The notes beneath the pieces were generated by a model. That model was not told where the DNA came from, searched no databases, and worked only from the letters and a program-made list of their open reading frames with translations. DNA of 64,000 bases from Lutibacter sp. A64 (GTDB lineage: Bacteria > Bacteroidota > Bacteroidia > Flavobacteriales > Flavobacteriaceae): positions 584,001 through 648,000 of the forward strand of contig NZ_CP092487.1 in the NCBI RefSeq assembly GCF_022429565.1. The letters are read 5' to 3'. This document shows positions 28,429-37,096 of this stretch, one piece after another (position 1 is the stretch's first letter; every line of letters starts with the position of its first letter). Position numbers and translations under genes: made by a program.

Positions 28429-28502
28429 TGCTGAAATCAATTACTCATTCTTTCTTATTTTAGAATAAGGAATCTATGAACGTTTGATTTCAGCATTTTT
28501 TT
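28429..28502 (+). terminator. Peroxiredoxin terminator formed by a dispersed repeat copy
   Basis: TGCTGAAATCAA (28429-28440) pairs with TTGATTTCAGCA (28484-28495), then seven T. Stem and loop resemble the 'gctgaa...ttcagc' repeat units seen elsewhere, including an internal ACTCATTC...GAATCTATGAAC. Confidence 0.8.
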
Positions 28503-28555
28503 GGAAGTGATTCATTTTTTTGTTTAAGTTATAAAAAATTATACTTTAAATCTTT

Positions 28556-28660
28556 TATTGGTATTCGTTATGCTGAACTTGATTCTGCAGCTCACCTTGT
28601 TAAATATCCATTATTATGAGAACTTGAATCAAGTTCAGGTTGACGTGCATTTTTATTTTT
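28556..28660. repeat. Dispersed hairpin repeat copy between peroxiredoxin and Lrp genes
   Basis: TGAACTTGATTC (28574-28585) and GAATCAAGTTCA (28626-28637) form a 12-bp inverted repeat, flanked by GTTATGC and GTTGACG. This is the same 'GTCATgCTGAACTTGATT' unit found at 30.3, 42.1, 48.7-52.1, 58.7 and 62.8-63.9 kb. Confidence 0.75.
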
Positions 28661-28686
28661 TAGACAGTCACTAATAAATTTCACAT

Positions 28687-29148
28687 TTAAAAATAATAGG
28701 CTGTAGTGCTGTAAATTTCCTTTAAAACAAAATAACTTTCCAAAACACCAATATTTTCAATTTTAGATAATTTTAAGCGTACAAACTCATGATATTCGTC
28801 TAAGTCGCCAAGATTTATTTTTAAGAAAAAATCTACTTTACCCGCCATATGATAACATTCTTGCACTTCTTTTAAAGCTTTAATTTGGCGTTCAAACTTT
28901 TCAATAAAACCCTCGTTATGGTATCTTAAAGAGACCATACATATAGCAGTAATTGGTTGGTTAACAAGTCTTTTATCTAAAATAGCTACGTATTTTTTTA
29001 TATAGCCATTTTTTTCAAGCCTTCTAATCCTTTCATAAACAGGTGATGCGGATAGGTTTAAGAGTTCAGAAACTTCTTTGGTAGTTTTTTTTGAATCCTC
29101 TTGTAAAATTCTTAAAATCTTAAGATCTATATCGTCTAATCGTTCCAT
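28687..29148 (-). CDS. Lrp/AsnC family transcriptional regulator
   Basis: 153 residues. The N-terminal winged HTH reads LDDIDLKILRILQEDSKK, then TTKEVSELLNLSASPVYERIRRLEKNG in short, the Lrp signature. The C-terminal RAM/AsnC ligand domain contains VQECYHMAGKVDFFLKI. It is divergent from a threonine-dehydrogenase-like gene, and three copies of AGATAAAATT lie in the shared intergenic region, so auto- and cross-regulation in response to an amino acid is plausible. The effector cannot be inferred. Confidence 0.93.
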   Translation of the reverse strand: MERLDDIDLKILRILQEDSKKTTKEVSELLNLSASPVYERIRRLEKNGYIKKYVAILDKRLVNQPITAICMVSLRYHNEGFIEKFERQIKALKEVQECYHMAGKVDFFLKINLGDLDEYHEFVRLKLSKIENIGVLESYFVLKEIYSTTAYYF

Positions 29149-29149
29149 A

Positions 29150-29237
29150 AAAAGATAAAATTACTGGTTTGATATTATTTAAAAGTTGTTTTTAGATAAA
29201 ATTTAATAAAATTTAGTATTTAAAAGATAAAATTACT
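29150..29237. promoter_or_regulatory. Candidate Lrp operator: three helically phased iterons
   Basis: AGATAAAATT occurs exactly at 29153-29162, 29194-29203 and 29225-29234, spaced 41 and 31 bp (about four and three helical turns). The outer two extend to a 16-bp identity, AAAAGATAAAATTACT. One copy overlaps TAATTTTA, a -7-like box for the Lrp gene; another TAATTTTA for the rightward gene lies at 29288-29295. Confidence 0.45.
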
Positions 29238-29317
29238 TATTTTAATTGAATTATAAGTTTATTTAATTGATTATGTTTAAAAATTTGTAATTTTATTCTT
29301 ATAAAAATACGTTTAAA

Positions 29318-30280
29318 ATGAATCAAGATAAATTATTAATTACCGGAGCAAGTGGTCAATTAGGAACCGTTTTAACTAAAAAATTACAAGAAAAGTATGG
29401 TGTTACTAATGTAATAGCGTCAGACTTGAGATTAGATTCAAACTTTAAAGGAATTTTTGAAACATTAGATGCAACGGATTTTGATGCAATACAAGAAATT
29501 GTGTCTAAATATAAAATTACGCAAATTTATCATTTAGCAGCTATCTTGTCTGCAAATGGAGAAAAATATCCACTAAATACTTGGGATATTAATATGAAAA
29601 CATTCTTTAATGTTTTAGAAGTTTCAAGACTTAATGCTATTGATAAGGTGTTTTTTCCGAGTTCTATTGCTGTTTTTGGCGCTAATATAGATAGAATAGA
29701 TACTGCCCAATATTCTAATTTAACACCTTCAACCGTTTATGGAATGAGTAAAGTTACAGGTGAAAATTGGAGTAAATATTATTTTGAAAAATATGGTCTA
29801 GACATTCGTTCTATTCGTTATCCAGGTGTAATTGGATACCAATCGTTGCCAGGTGGAGGTACAACAGATTATGCCGTTGATATTTTTATAAAAGCCATTA
29901 AAAATGAAAATTATGAGTGCTTTTTAAATAGCACAACAACATTACCAATGATTTATATGGATGATGTAATTAGAGCTACTATAGAATTAATGGAAGCTCC
30001 AAAAGAAGCAATTACAGTTAGAACCTCTTATAATTTAGCGGGTATGAGTTTTGATCCTGCACAATTAACAAAAGCAATTCAGAAAATATATCCAGATTTT
30101 AAAGTGACTTACAATCCAGATTTTAGACAAAAAATTGCGGATACTTGGCCAATGAGTATAGATGATTCTTATGCTCGAAAAGATTGGAATTGGAAACCTA
30201 AATTTGATATAGATGCTATGACACGCGATATGGTTAAAAATTTGAAAATTAAGTTTTCAGATAAGAGCATGTCTTGTTAG
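29318..30280 (+). CDS. NAD-dependent epimerase/dehydratase family, probable L-threonine 3-dehydrogenase (SDR type)
   Basis: 320 residues of extended-SDR fold. The NAD-binding GASGQLGTVL (G-x-x-G-x-x-G) follows the first strand; catalytic Tyr/Lys are in STVYGMSKVTGE; SSIAVFG supplies the Ser. SIRYPGVIGYQSLPGGGTTDY matches the SDR-type threonine dehydrogenase that oxidises threonine to 2-amino-3-ketobutyrate. The divergent Lrp-type regulator fits amino-acid catabolism. A nucleotide-sugar epimerase is the alternative. Confidence 0.85.
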   Translation: MNQDKLLITGASGQLGTVLTKKLQEKYGVTNVIASDLRLDSNFKGIFETLDATDFDAIQEIVSKYKITQIYHLAAILSANGEKYPLNTWDINMKTFFNVLEVSRLNAIDKVFFPSSIAVFGANIDRIDTAQYSNLTPSTVYGMSKVTGENWSKYYFEKYGLDIRSIRYPGVIGYQSLPGGGTTDYAVDIFIKAIKNENYECFLNSTTTLPMIYMDDVIRATIELMEAPKEAITVRTSYNLAGMSFDPAQLTKAIQKIYPDFKVTYNPDFRQKIADTWPMSIDDSYARKDWNWKPKFDIDAMTRDMVKNLKIKFSDKSMSC

Positions 30281-30315
30281 CTGTTTTTAAATAGTTTTAA
30301 AGAACCAATTTTTCG

Positions 30316-30520
30316 CGTCATGCTGAATTCATTTACTCGCTATCCTTTTTTTATTACCTTTTAAAGAGTTTATGAATCTATAATTTTAGTTGCTCTTATT
30401 TATTATGACAAACTAAATTAATAGCGTACCGTCATGCTGAACTTGATTACTCACTATCACTTTTTATTACCTTTTTAAGTGTTCATGAATCTTTGATTTC
30501 AGCATCTGCATCTAAGGAAA
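30316..30520. repeat. Dispersed hairpin repeats in the gap before the PUL
   Basis: Two units starting GTCATGCTGAA (about 30317 and 30431) each contain an internal ACTC(G/A)CTATC...TTATTACCTTTT and GAATCT segment; the second ends in GATTTCAGCATC. The 31 nt at 30405-30435 recur exactly at 42131-42161. No gene is seen in 30281-30661. Confidence 0.75.
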
Positions 30521-30637
30521 CCTTAACGTCATGATATTCCTATAAAAAAGTAGCATACAAATATGTTATATAGCAGGGATTGATAGTTTGTATTTACTGT
30601 TTATAACATAGATGATAACCCTCTAATTGAAATTTAT

Positions 30638-30645
30638 TACTTTTG
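30638..30645 (+). promoter_or_regulatory. -7 box for the PUL regulator gene
   Basis: TACTTTTG matches TAnnTTTG and ends 16 nt before the ATG at 30662. Confidence 0.6.
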
Positions 30646-30661
30646 AAAAAACAAATTTTCC

Positions 30662-32311
30662 ATGAGAGTTTTAACACTATTTTTTTTAGTTTTTTTTAGT
30701 CAATTTCTTACAGCTCAAAAAGAAATTGATTCATTGCTTCTTGTTTTAGATAAAACAATGGAAAATCGTAATGAATATGATTTACAAAAAGAACTTCACA
30801 TTAATAATTTAGTAGATTTATTAAAAGATGAAAGTTTAACGCTAGAGCAAATTTATCATATCAATAATAATATTATTTATGAATACGAATCATATTCTTT
30901 TGATGAAACACTATCGTATATTGAGCAAAATATTTCGATAGCAAACAATTTAAAGAATCAACTTTTTATTGATGAATCACGATTAAATTTGGCAAAATTG
31001 TTGGCTTCTTCTGGTCGTGATAAAGAAGCTTATGACATTTTAAACGATATAGATAGAGTACACCTCGATGATAAATTACTTAACAGTTATTATAACAATT
31101 ATAAAAAAGTATACTTAGACTTAAGTTTTTATTCTCTAGCGAATGAAAATAAAGAGAAATATTCAAATTATTACAAAGCATATACCGATTCATTATTTAA
31201 TAGATTAGACCCAAGTACAGAAGAGTATTTGGCAATAGTTGAAACTAAGTTTAGAGACAATAGGCAGTTGTTAGAAAGTTTGAAAGTTAACTCCCGCAGA
31301 TTGGCAATGACAAATATGGGAACCAGAACATATTCTCTTGTTACTTTTGAAAGATCTCTAAGTTATGAGCTTGAATTAAATACAGTTGAACAAAAAAAAC
31401 AGTTGATTTTGTCAGCTATTTCTGATATTCAAGCAGCTGTTAAAGACAATGCTTCTTTAACAACATTGGCTTTGTTGCTTTTTGAAGAAAATGACATTGA
31501 TAGGGCTCATAAATACATTAATTTCTCTTTTGAAGATGCTAATTTTTATAATTCAAGACTTCGCTTTATCATTATTTCAAACATATTACCGGTTATTACA
31601 AAGGCTTATCAAGAGCGAAGTGAAATTCAAAGAGCCAAACTTCAGAATTTATTAATAGCTATAAGTATACTTGGTGTTATATTATTATTAACCGTATTTT
31701 ATATTTTTCAACAAGTAAAACGTTTGTCTAGAGCAAGAAACGAACTTTTACAAGTAAACGAACAACTTAATAAGTTGAATATAAAACTGAATAGCACGAA
31801 TAAAAAATTAGAAAAATTGAATGAAGATCTTTCTGAATCAAGTTTAGTTAAGGAACATTATATAGGCACATTTTTAAGTATTCAATCTAATTATATTGAT
31901 AAATTAGATGCCTATAGAAAAATGGTTAAAAGGCATATTACTACAAAAAAAGTAGCAGACCTATTTGAAAAAACAAAATCTAAACAATTAATAGATGATG
32001 AATTAAAACTTTTTTACAAAAATTTTGATGATACATTTTTACATATCTACCCTAATTTTGTTGAAAAGTTAAATGAATTATTAATTGATGAAGGTAAAAT
32101 CACTCCTAAGAATAAAGGCTTTTTAAATACTGAACTCCGCATTTTTGCATTGGTAAGATTAGGAATAACTGATAGTTCTAAAATTGCAAAATTACTTCGT
32201 TACTCGGTAAATACAATTTACAATTACCGTGTTAAAGTTAAAAATAATGCAGCGGTTCCAAGAGACAATTTTGAAAATGAAGTAATGAAAATAGGAGCTT
32301 CTAAAAAGTAA
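30662..32311 (+). CDS. DUF6377-type membrane regulator of the SusCD locus
   Basis: 549 residues. A signal-like N-terminus ends SQFLTAQ. A helical, TPR-like periplasmic region spans about 25-330, and one membrane segment lies at about 333-352 (LIAISILGVILLLTVFYIF). A coiled-coil stretch (about 360-395) rich in Leu/Asn/Lys heptads and a cytoplasmic domain follow. Near the C-terminus ELRIFALVRLGITDSSKIAKLLRYS then TIYNYRVKVKN reads as a helix-turn-helix. This architecture is typical of DUF6377 proteins sitting before SusC genes. It probably senses periplasmic glycans and activates the PUL; no kinase or receiver domain is present, unlike HTCS regulators. Confidence 0.82.
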   Translation: MRVLTLFFLVFFSQFLTAQKEIDSLLLVLDKTMENRNEYDLQKELHINNLVDLLKDESLTLEQIYHINNNIIYEYESYSFDETLSYIEQNISIANNLKNQLFIDESRLNLAKLLASSGRDKEAYDILNDIDRVHLDDKLLNSYYNNYKKVYLDLSFYSLANENKEKYSNYYKAYTDSLFNRLDPSTEEYLAIVETKFRDNRQLLESLKVNSRRLAMTNMGTRTYSLVTFERSLSYELELNTVEQKKQLILSAISDIQAAVKDNASLTTLALLLFEENDIDRAHKYINFSFEDANFYNSRLRFIIISNILPVITKAYQERSEIQRAKLQNLLIAISILGVILLLTVFYIFQQVKRLSRARNELLQVNEQLNKLNIKLNSTNKKLEKLNEDLSESSLVKEHYIGTFLSIQSNYIDKLDAYRKMVKRHITTKKVADLFEKTKSKQLIDDELKLFYKNFDDTFLHIYPNFVEKLNELLIDEGKITPKNKGFLNTELRIFALVRLGITDSSKIAKLLRYSVNTIYNYRVKVKNNAAVPRDNFENEVMKIGASKK

Positions 32312-32524
32312 AAAAAGTTTCACAATTAATTAATTTAACACATATTGCGGTTAAAATACATCCTATTTTAAGTTGTAACTTCCACTTTTTTTTAATCTAA
32401 TATTTTAATTAAGTAGCTGTATTATAGTATTTTGCTATTTTAGAGCGCTCTTAATAGTCCACTTTTTTACTACATGTGATTGTAGACCTTCCTTATTTCC
32501 AATTTCTTTACAATATCAATTGAA

Positions 32525-32546
32525 ATAACTTGTGTAAATAAGTTAT
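32525..32546 (+). promoter_or_regulatory. Small hairpin in the susC leader
   Basis: ATAACTT (32525-32531) pairs with AAGTTAT (32540-32546), about 20 nt before the susC start. The rest of the 256-nt gap 32312-32567 shows no ORF; it probably holds the PUL promoter, but no clear -7 box was found. Confidence 0.35.
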
Positions 32547-32567
32547 GAAAATGATATAGACATTTAG

Positions 32568-35500
32568 ATGGCTTTTAAAGCTAATCAAAAACAAACTCAA
32601 TTAGTATCATTAAAAAAACCAAACATGAAATTTAATGAAAATTCAAATTTAAAAACAACGTTTAGATACGTAGTTTTAATGTTGTTAATTTCCTTTTCAA
32701 CCTATGCTCAGCAAGGTTTAATAAAAGGGAATGTAACAGACAAAACAGGTCAACCTATTCCAGGAGCTTCAATTTTATTGAAAGGCACTGAAGTTGGGAC
32801 TATCTCTGATTTTGATGGAAATTATCAATTATCCGTTGAGAATCCATCTACAGCAGTACTTATATTTAGTTATATAGGAATGAAAACTGTTGAGATTAAT
32901 GTAATGGGAAAAACAGCAATCAACGCTGTGCTTGAAGAAAACGTAATGGCAATGAATGAAGTTGTTGTTGTTGGTTATGGTTCGCAACAAAAGAAAGACA
33001 TTACAGGTTCTGTTTCCGTTGTAGGTGCAGATGATTTTGAATCGAGACCAAACACACAAGTTGCTTCCTTAATACAAGGGAAAGCAACAGGGGTTCAAGT
33101 ACTTTCTAGTTCAGGTAAACCATCGCAAGGATTAAGTATTCGTATTAGAGGAACTAATTCAATCAATGCAGGAAGTGAACCTCTTTATTTAGTAGATGGG
33201 GTACCTACTACAGATACTAGATCTATCAATCCCTCTGATATTGAAAGTATTTCAATTCTTAAAGATGCCTCTTCTGCAGCAATTTATGGTTCGCAAGGAG
33301 CCAATGGTGTTGTAATTATTACCACTAAAAGAGGAACCTCTTCAAAACCAACAATAACATTTGATACGTACGTGGGTACTTCTCAAGTATGGAAAACATT
33401 ACCCGTATTAAATGGAGAGCAGTATAGAGATTTAATGACTGAACTTGGTCAAAATACAGACTGGGATAATTACAATAATCATACCGATTGGCAGCAAGAA
33501 ATTTTTCAATCTGGCTTGTCTCAAAACTATCAACTTTCAATGGGTGGTAAAAGCGAAAATACCAACTATTATCTATCAGGTGGCTACACTGCCCAAGTTG
33601 GAGCTGTAAGAAGTTCAGAAATGGATAGAGCAAATTTTAAAATAAATTTAGAGCAAAAAGTCAATGACTGGCTAAAAATTGGGACCCGTGTTGCTTACTC
33701 AAAATATTCAGATGTTGATATTAACGACAACTCAAGTGTAAATACAGGAGGTGTGTTGTTAGGAGCTTTAAATACACCAAGTATTATTGGTATTTATAAT
33801 ACCGATGGAACTTTTACGAGTAACCCGTTTCAAAATTGGGAAAACCCAATAGCTAGTACTGATGGTAGCGATAGAGAATATAACAATAGAAGATTTTTAG
33901 GGAATATTTACTTGGAAATAAACTTCTTAAAAGACTTTACATTTAGATCTAATTACGGTATTGATGATAGCAATGGTATTTATGATTATTTTTTAGATCC
34001 ATATAGAACAAGTTATGGTAGAGCGTTAAATGGAATAGGTATTTACAATACAGATAACTCTTTCTTTTACATTTTTGAAAACACTTTAAAATACAATAAG
34101 GAAATTAAAAAACATAAACTGGAAGCTTTAGTTGGTTTTGTAAATCAAAAAAACTTTTGGGAAAATAGTTCCATAGAAAGAAGAAATTTTGCCAGTGATG
34201 GAATTAAAACAGTAAATGGTGGTTCTGAAATATTTGTAGCAACAGCCTATAAATCAGAAAAGGCAAATACCTCGTTTATAAGTAGAATTAATTATGATTA
34301 TGATAATAAGTATTTATTAACAGCAAACTTTAGAGCAGATGGTTCAAGTATTTTTGGATCGGAAGATAGATGGGGATATTTTCCTTCATTCTCTTTAGGA
34401 TGGAGAATATCTGAAGAGAACTTTTTAAAAGAATCTAAAACCGTTAATAATCTTAAATTAAGATTTGGATGGGGTATTGTTGGGAATGATCAAATTAATA
34501 ATTACGCTTATTTTGGTAGAGTTGGTAGTGGAGCAAATTATCCAATTGGAGGTACAACAATGCCAGGAACTTATCCTGCATCTATTGAGAATTTAGGGTT
34601 AAAATGGGAGCAATCTGAACAAACAAATTTAGGTGTTGATGTTGGTTTCTTAGATGGAAACATAACTTTTACTGCTGATGCTTATATTAAAAACACAAGT
34701 GACTTACTTTTAAATGCACCACTTCCAAAAAGTACTGGTTTTGATAGTGCCGTTCAAAATATTGGTGAATTACAAAACAAAGGGTTGGAGTTTGCTTTAA
34801 GTACCATCAATATTAATAAAGAGGTTGTTTGGACTTCAGCACTAAACCTTTCTTTTAATAAAAGTAAAGTGGTTAACCTAGTTGGGCAAGAACTTTTTCA
34901 AGGTGAAATTGCTGGTAGAGGTTATGCTAGTTTAGTTAAAGAAGGTCTTCCTTTAGCAACTTTATACGGTTATGAATATGGTGGTGTTGATAGTACAACA
35001 GGAAATGCCTACTATATTAACAATGCAGGTGAAGCTACTTTTTCACCTACAGCAGATGATAGAAAAGTAATAGGAGATCCAAATCCAGATTTTTTATATT
35101 CTTTAGATAATACAGTAAGTTATAAAGGGTTTGGGTTAAATGTGTTTTTACAAGGAACACAAGGAAATGATATGCTTAATGCTACTAAAATAGAAGCAGA
35201 AGGAATGTTAGATCCAAAAAACCAATCAATTACCGTTTTAGATAGATGGAGATCTCCTGGTGATGAAACCAACATTCCAAGAGCTATTTGGGGAAGTACT
35301 GATAATTCAAGAATCTCAACACGTTTTATTGAAGACGCATCATATTTAAGATTTAAAACCATAACATTAAGCTATAATTTTGACGATAAAATATTAGATA
35401 ATTTAAATATGGGAAGTTTAAAAATGTATGTTACTGGTGAAAACTTATTTACCATTACAGACTATTCAGGTTATGATCCTGAAGTGAATGCTTACGGAGG

Positions 35501-35582
35501 AAGCAATACTGTTAGAGGAATTGATTACGGAACATATCCGCAAACTAAGAACATCATTTTCGGTATCAATGTTACATTTTAA
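32568..35582 (+). CDS. susC: SusC/RagA-type TonB-linked outer-membrane transporter
   Basis: 1004 residues. The outer-membrane transporter pairs with SusD to import glycans using TonB energy. A signal peptide ends STYAQ near residue 48. A carboxypeptidase-regulatory-like domain follows (GLIKGNVTDKTGQPIPGASI), then the TonB-box-like NEVVVVGYGSQQKKDITGSV, the plug (IRIRGTNSINAGSEPLYLVDG, given in part; SILKDASSAAIYGSQGANGV), and a long barrel ending in an aromatic residue (GINVTF). An internal ATG at 32625 also precedes a good signal peptide and is an alternative start. susD follows after 19 nt. Confidence 0.95.
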   Translation: MAFKANQKQTQLVSLKKPNMKFNENSNLKTTFRYVVLMLLISFSTYAQQGLIKGNVTDKTGQPIPGASILLKGTEVGTISDFDGNYQLSVENPSTAVLIFSYIGMKTVEINVMGKTAINAVLEENVMAMNEVVVVGYGSQQKKDITGSVSVVGADDFESRPNTQVASLIQGKATGVQVLSSSGKPSQGLSIRIRGTNSINAGSEPLYLVDGVPTTDTRSINPSDIESISILKDASSAAIYGSQGANGVVIITTKRGTSSKPTITFDTYVGTSQVWKTLPVLNGEQYRDLMTELGQNTDWDNYNNHTDWQQEIFQSGLSQNYQLSMGGKSENTNYYLSGGYTAQVGAVRSSEMDRANFKINLEQKVNDWLKIGTRVAYSKYSDVDINDNSSVNTGGVLLGALNTPSIIGIYNTDGTFTSNPFQNWENPIASTDGSDREYNNRRFLGNIYLEINFLKDFTFRSNYGIDDSNGIYDYFLDPYRTSYGRALNGIGIYNTDNSFFYIFENTLKYNKEIKKHKLEALVGFVNQKNFWENSSIERRNFASDGIKTVNGGSEIFVATAYKSEKANTSFISRINYDYDNKYLLTANFRADGSSIFGSEDRWGYFPSFSLGWRISEENFLKESKTVNNLKLRFGWGIVGNDQINNYAYFGRVGSGANYPIGGTTMPGTYPASIENLGLKWEQSEQTNLGVDVGFLDGNITFTADAYIKNTSDLLLNAPLPKSTGFDSAVQNIGELQNKGLEFALSTININKEVVWTSALNLSFNKSKVVNLVGQELFQGEIAGRGYASLVKEGLPLATLYGYEYGGVDSTTGNAYYINNAGEATFSPTADDRKVIGDPNPDFLYSLDNTVSYKGFGLNVFLQGTQGNDMLNATKIEAEGMLDPKNQSITVLDRWRSPGDETNIPRAIWGSTDNSRISTRFIEDASYLRFKTITLSYNFDDKILDNLNMGSLKMYVTGENLFTITDYSGYDPEVNAYGGSNTVRGIDYGTYPQTKNIIFGINVTF

Positions 35583-35601
35583 TTTATAAAGATTTAGTAT
35601 T

Positions 35602-37077
35602 ATGAAAATATATAAAATAATAGTTGCAATCGCAGTAACATGTACTTGTATTTCTTGTGAAGATTACTTGGATTTAAGTCCAATTTCAGAAGAAACATCT
35701 GCGAATGCTTACAACAGTGCAAGTCAAATTGAAGCAGCACTCACAGGAACCTATGAATCATTTCAATCATCAGATTATTATATTTGGGACAATGTGCTGT
35801 TTCAAGATGTAAGATCTGACAATTATTATGCAGGTGGCGATAACCCTGAAATTTTCTCAATAGATTATTTAACCATTTCACCAACCAATTCAAAAGTATA
35901 TGGTAGTTGGTCTAATTTGTACAATGCTATTGCAAAAGCAAATACAGTTATTGATAGAATAGATGCTGTTGAAGATGTTAATTTAACGCAAGAACGAAGA
36001 GATCAAATTACAGGTGAAGCTTATTTTTTAAGAGCCTACCACTATTACAATTTAGTAAAAACTTGGGGCGGAGTTCCACTAGTATTAGAAGCAGTTACAT
36101 CAGTAAATCCAGAAGATGTTAATTTACCAAGAGCTTCAGTAGAAGAAGTTTATGAGCAAATTCTCTCTGATTTGGAATTGGCAGCTACACTTTTACCAGA
36201 TACTTATGGAAATGAGGCAAGCGTAAATAAAGCACGAGCAACTGCTGGTGCAGCAAATGCTTTAGCTGCAAAAGCTTGTATGCAAAAACCAAATCCAAGC
36301 TATGAACAAGCGTTGGCATTTATTTCTGAAGTTGAAAAAAGCTCTGCAAACTACATTTTAATAGATTACAATTATTTATTCGATGGAAATCATTACAACA
36401 ATAGTGAATCTATCCTAGAAGTACAATTTTTGGGCGGTGATGAAGGAAACTGGGGACCTCAAATGTTATTACCTCCTTCAATATCAGGAGATACTTGGAG
36501 AAAATTTGTGACTCCATCACACGATTTGGTAAACGCTTTTGATGCAGAAGGAGATGTTGTGCGAAAAAATGCGACTGTTTTGTTTGAAAGCGTACAGTGG
36601 ATTGATGAATATTGGGGCAATGAAATTGGAACTACAATACCATTTGGTTATAAATGGAAAAGTGCTAGTGGTTGGGCAAGTTCAAATCGTCAATATTTAT
36701 TGAGATATGGAGATATTGTACTTTTAAAAGCAGAGGCCTTAAATGAAACTGGTCAGTTAGAATTAGCGGCTGTTGAGGTGAATAGAATTAGAAATAGAGC
36801 TCTTTTACCCGATTTAACTTCTGCTCAAAAAGCAAATAAAGAAGTTATGAAAGCAACTATTTTAAATGAAAGAAGACTTGAATTGGCACAAGAAGCTCAG
36901 CGATGGGATGATTTAGTGAGAAACAATGTAGCTGTTTCAACTATGAATAATTTAGTTACAATTGACCTAAGAACTGGAAGTGCCGTAAATTATAATATGA
37001 CAGCTGCTAAAATTTTATTGCCTATTCCTCAACAAGAATTAGATAGAAATCCAGCATTGGTACAAAACCCTTTATAA
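35602..37077 (+). CDS. susD: SusD/RagB-family glycan-binding lipoprotein
   Basis: 491 residues with lipobox TCISC then EDYLDLSPISEE, the classic SusD opening. The TPR-like helical scaffold is recognisable (YNAIAKANTVIDRID, GEAYFLRAYHYYNLVKTWGGVPLV, RYGDIVLLKAEALNE, LNERRLELAQEAQRWDDLVR). It caps the SusC barrel on the cell surface and binds the target polysaccharide. It is 19 nt after susC and 19 nt before the SusE/F-like gene, one transcription unit. Confidence 0.95.
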   Translation: MKIYKIIVAIAVTCTCISCEDYLDLSPISEETSANAYNSASQIEAALTGTYESFQSSDYYIWDNVLFQDVRSDNYYAGGDNPEIFSIDYLTISPTNSKVYGSWSNLYNAIAKANTVIDRIDAVEDVNLTQERRDQITGEAYFLRAYHYYNLVKTWGGVPLVLEAVTSVNPEDVNLPRASVEEVYEQILSDLELAATLLPDTYGNEASVNKARATAGAANALAAKACMQKPNPSYEQALAFISEVEKSSANYILIDYNYLFDGNHYNNSESILEVQFLGGDEGNWGPQMLLPPSISGDTWRKFVTPSHDLVNAFDAEGDVVRKNATVLFESVQWIDEYWGNEIGTTIPFGYKWKSASGWASSNRQYLLRYGDIVLLKAEALNETGQLELAAVEVNRIRNRALLPDLTSAQKANKEVMKATILNERRLELAQEAQRWDDLVRNNVAVSTMNNLVTIDLRTGSAVNYNMTAAKILLPIPQQELDRNPALVQNPL

Positions 37078-37096
37078 GACTAAAAAAACAATAAAA

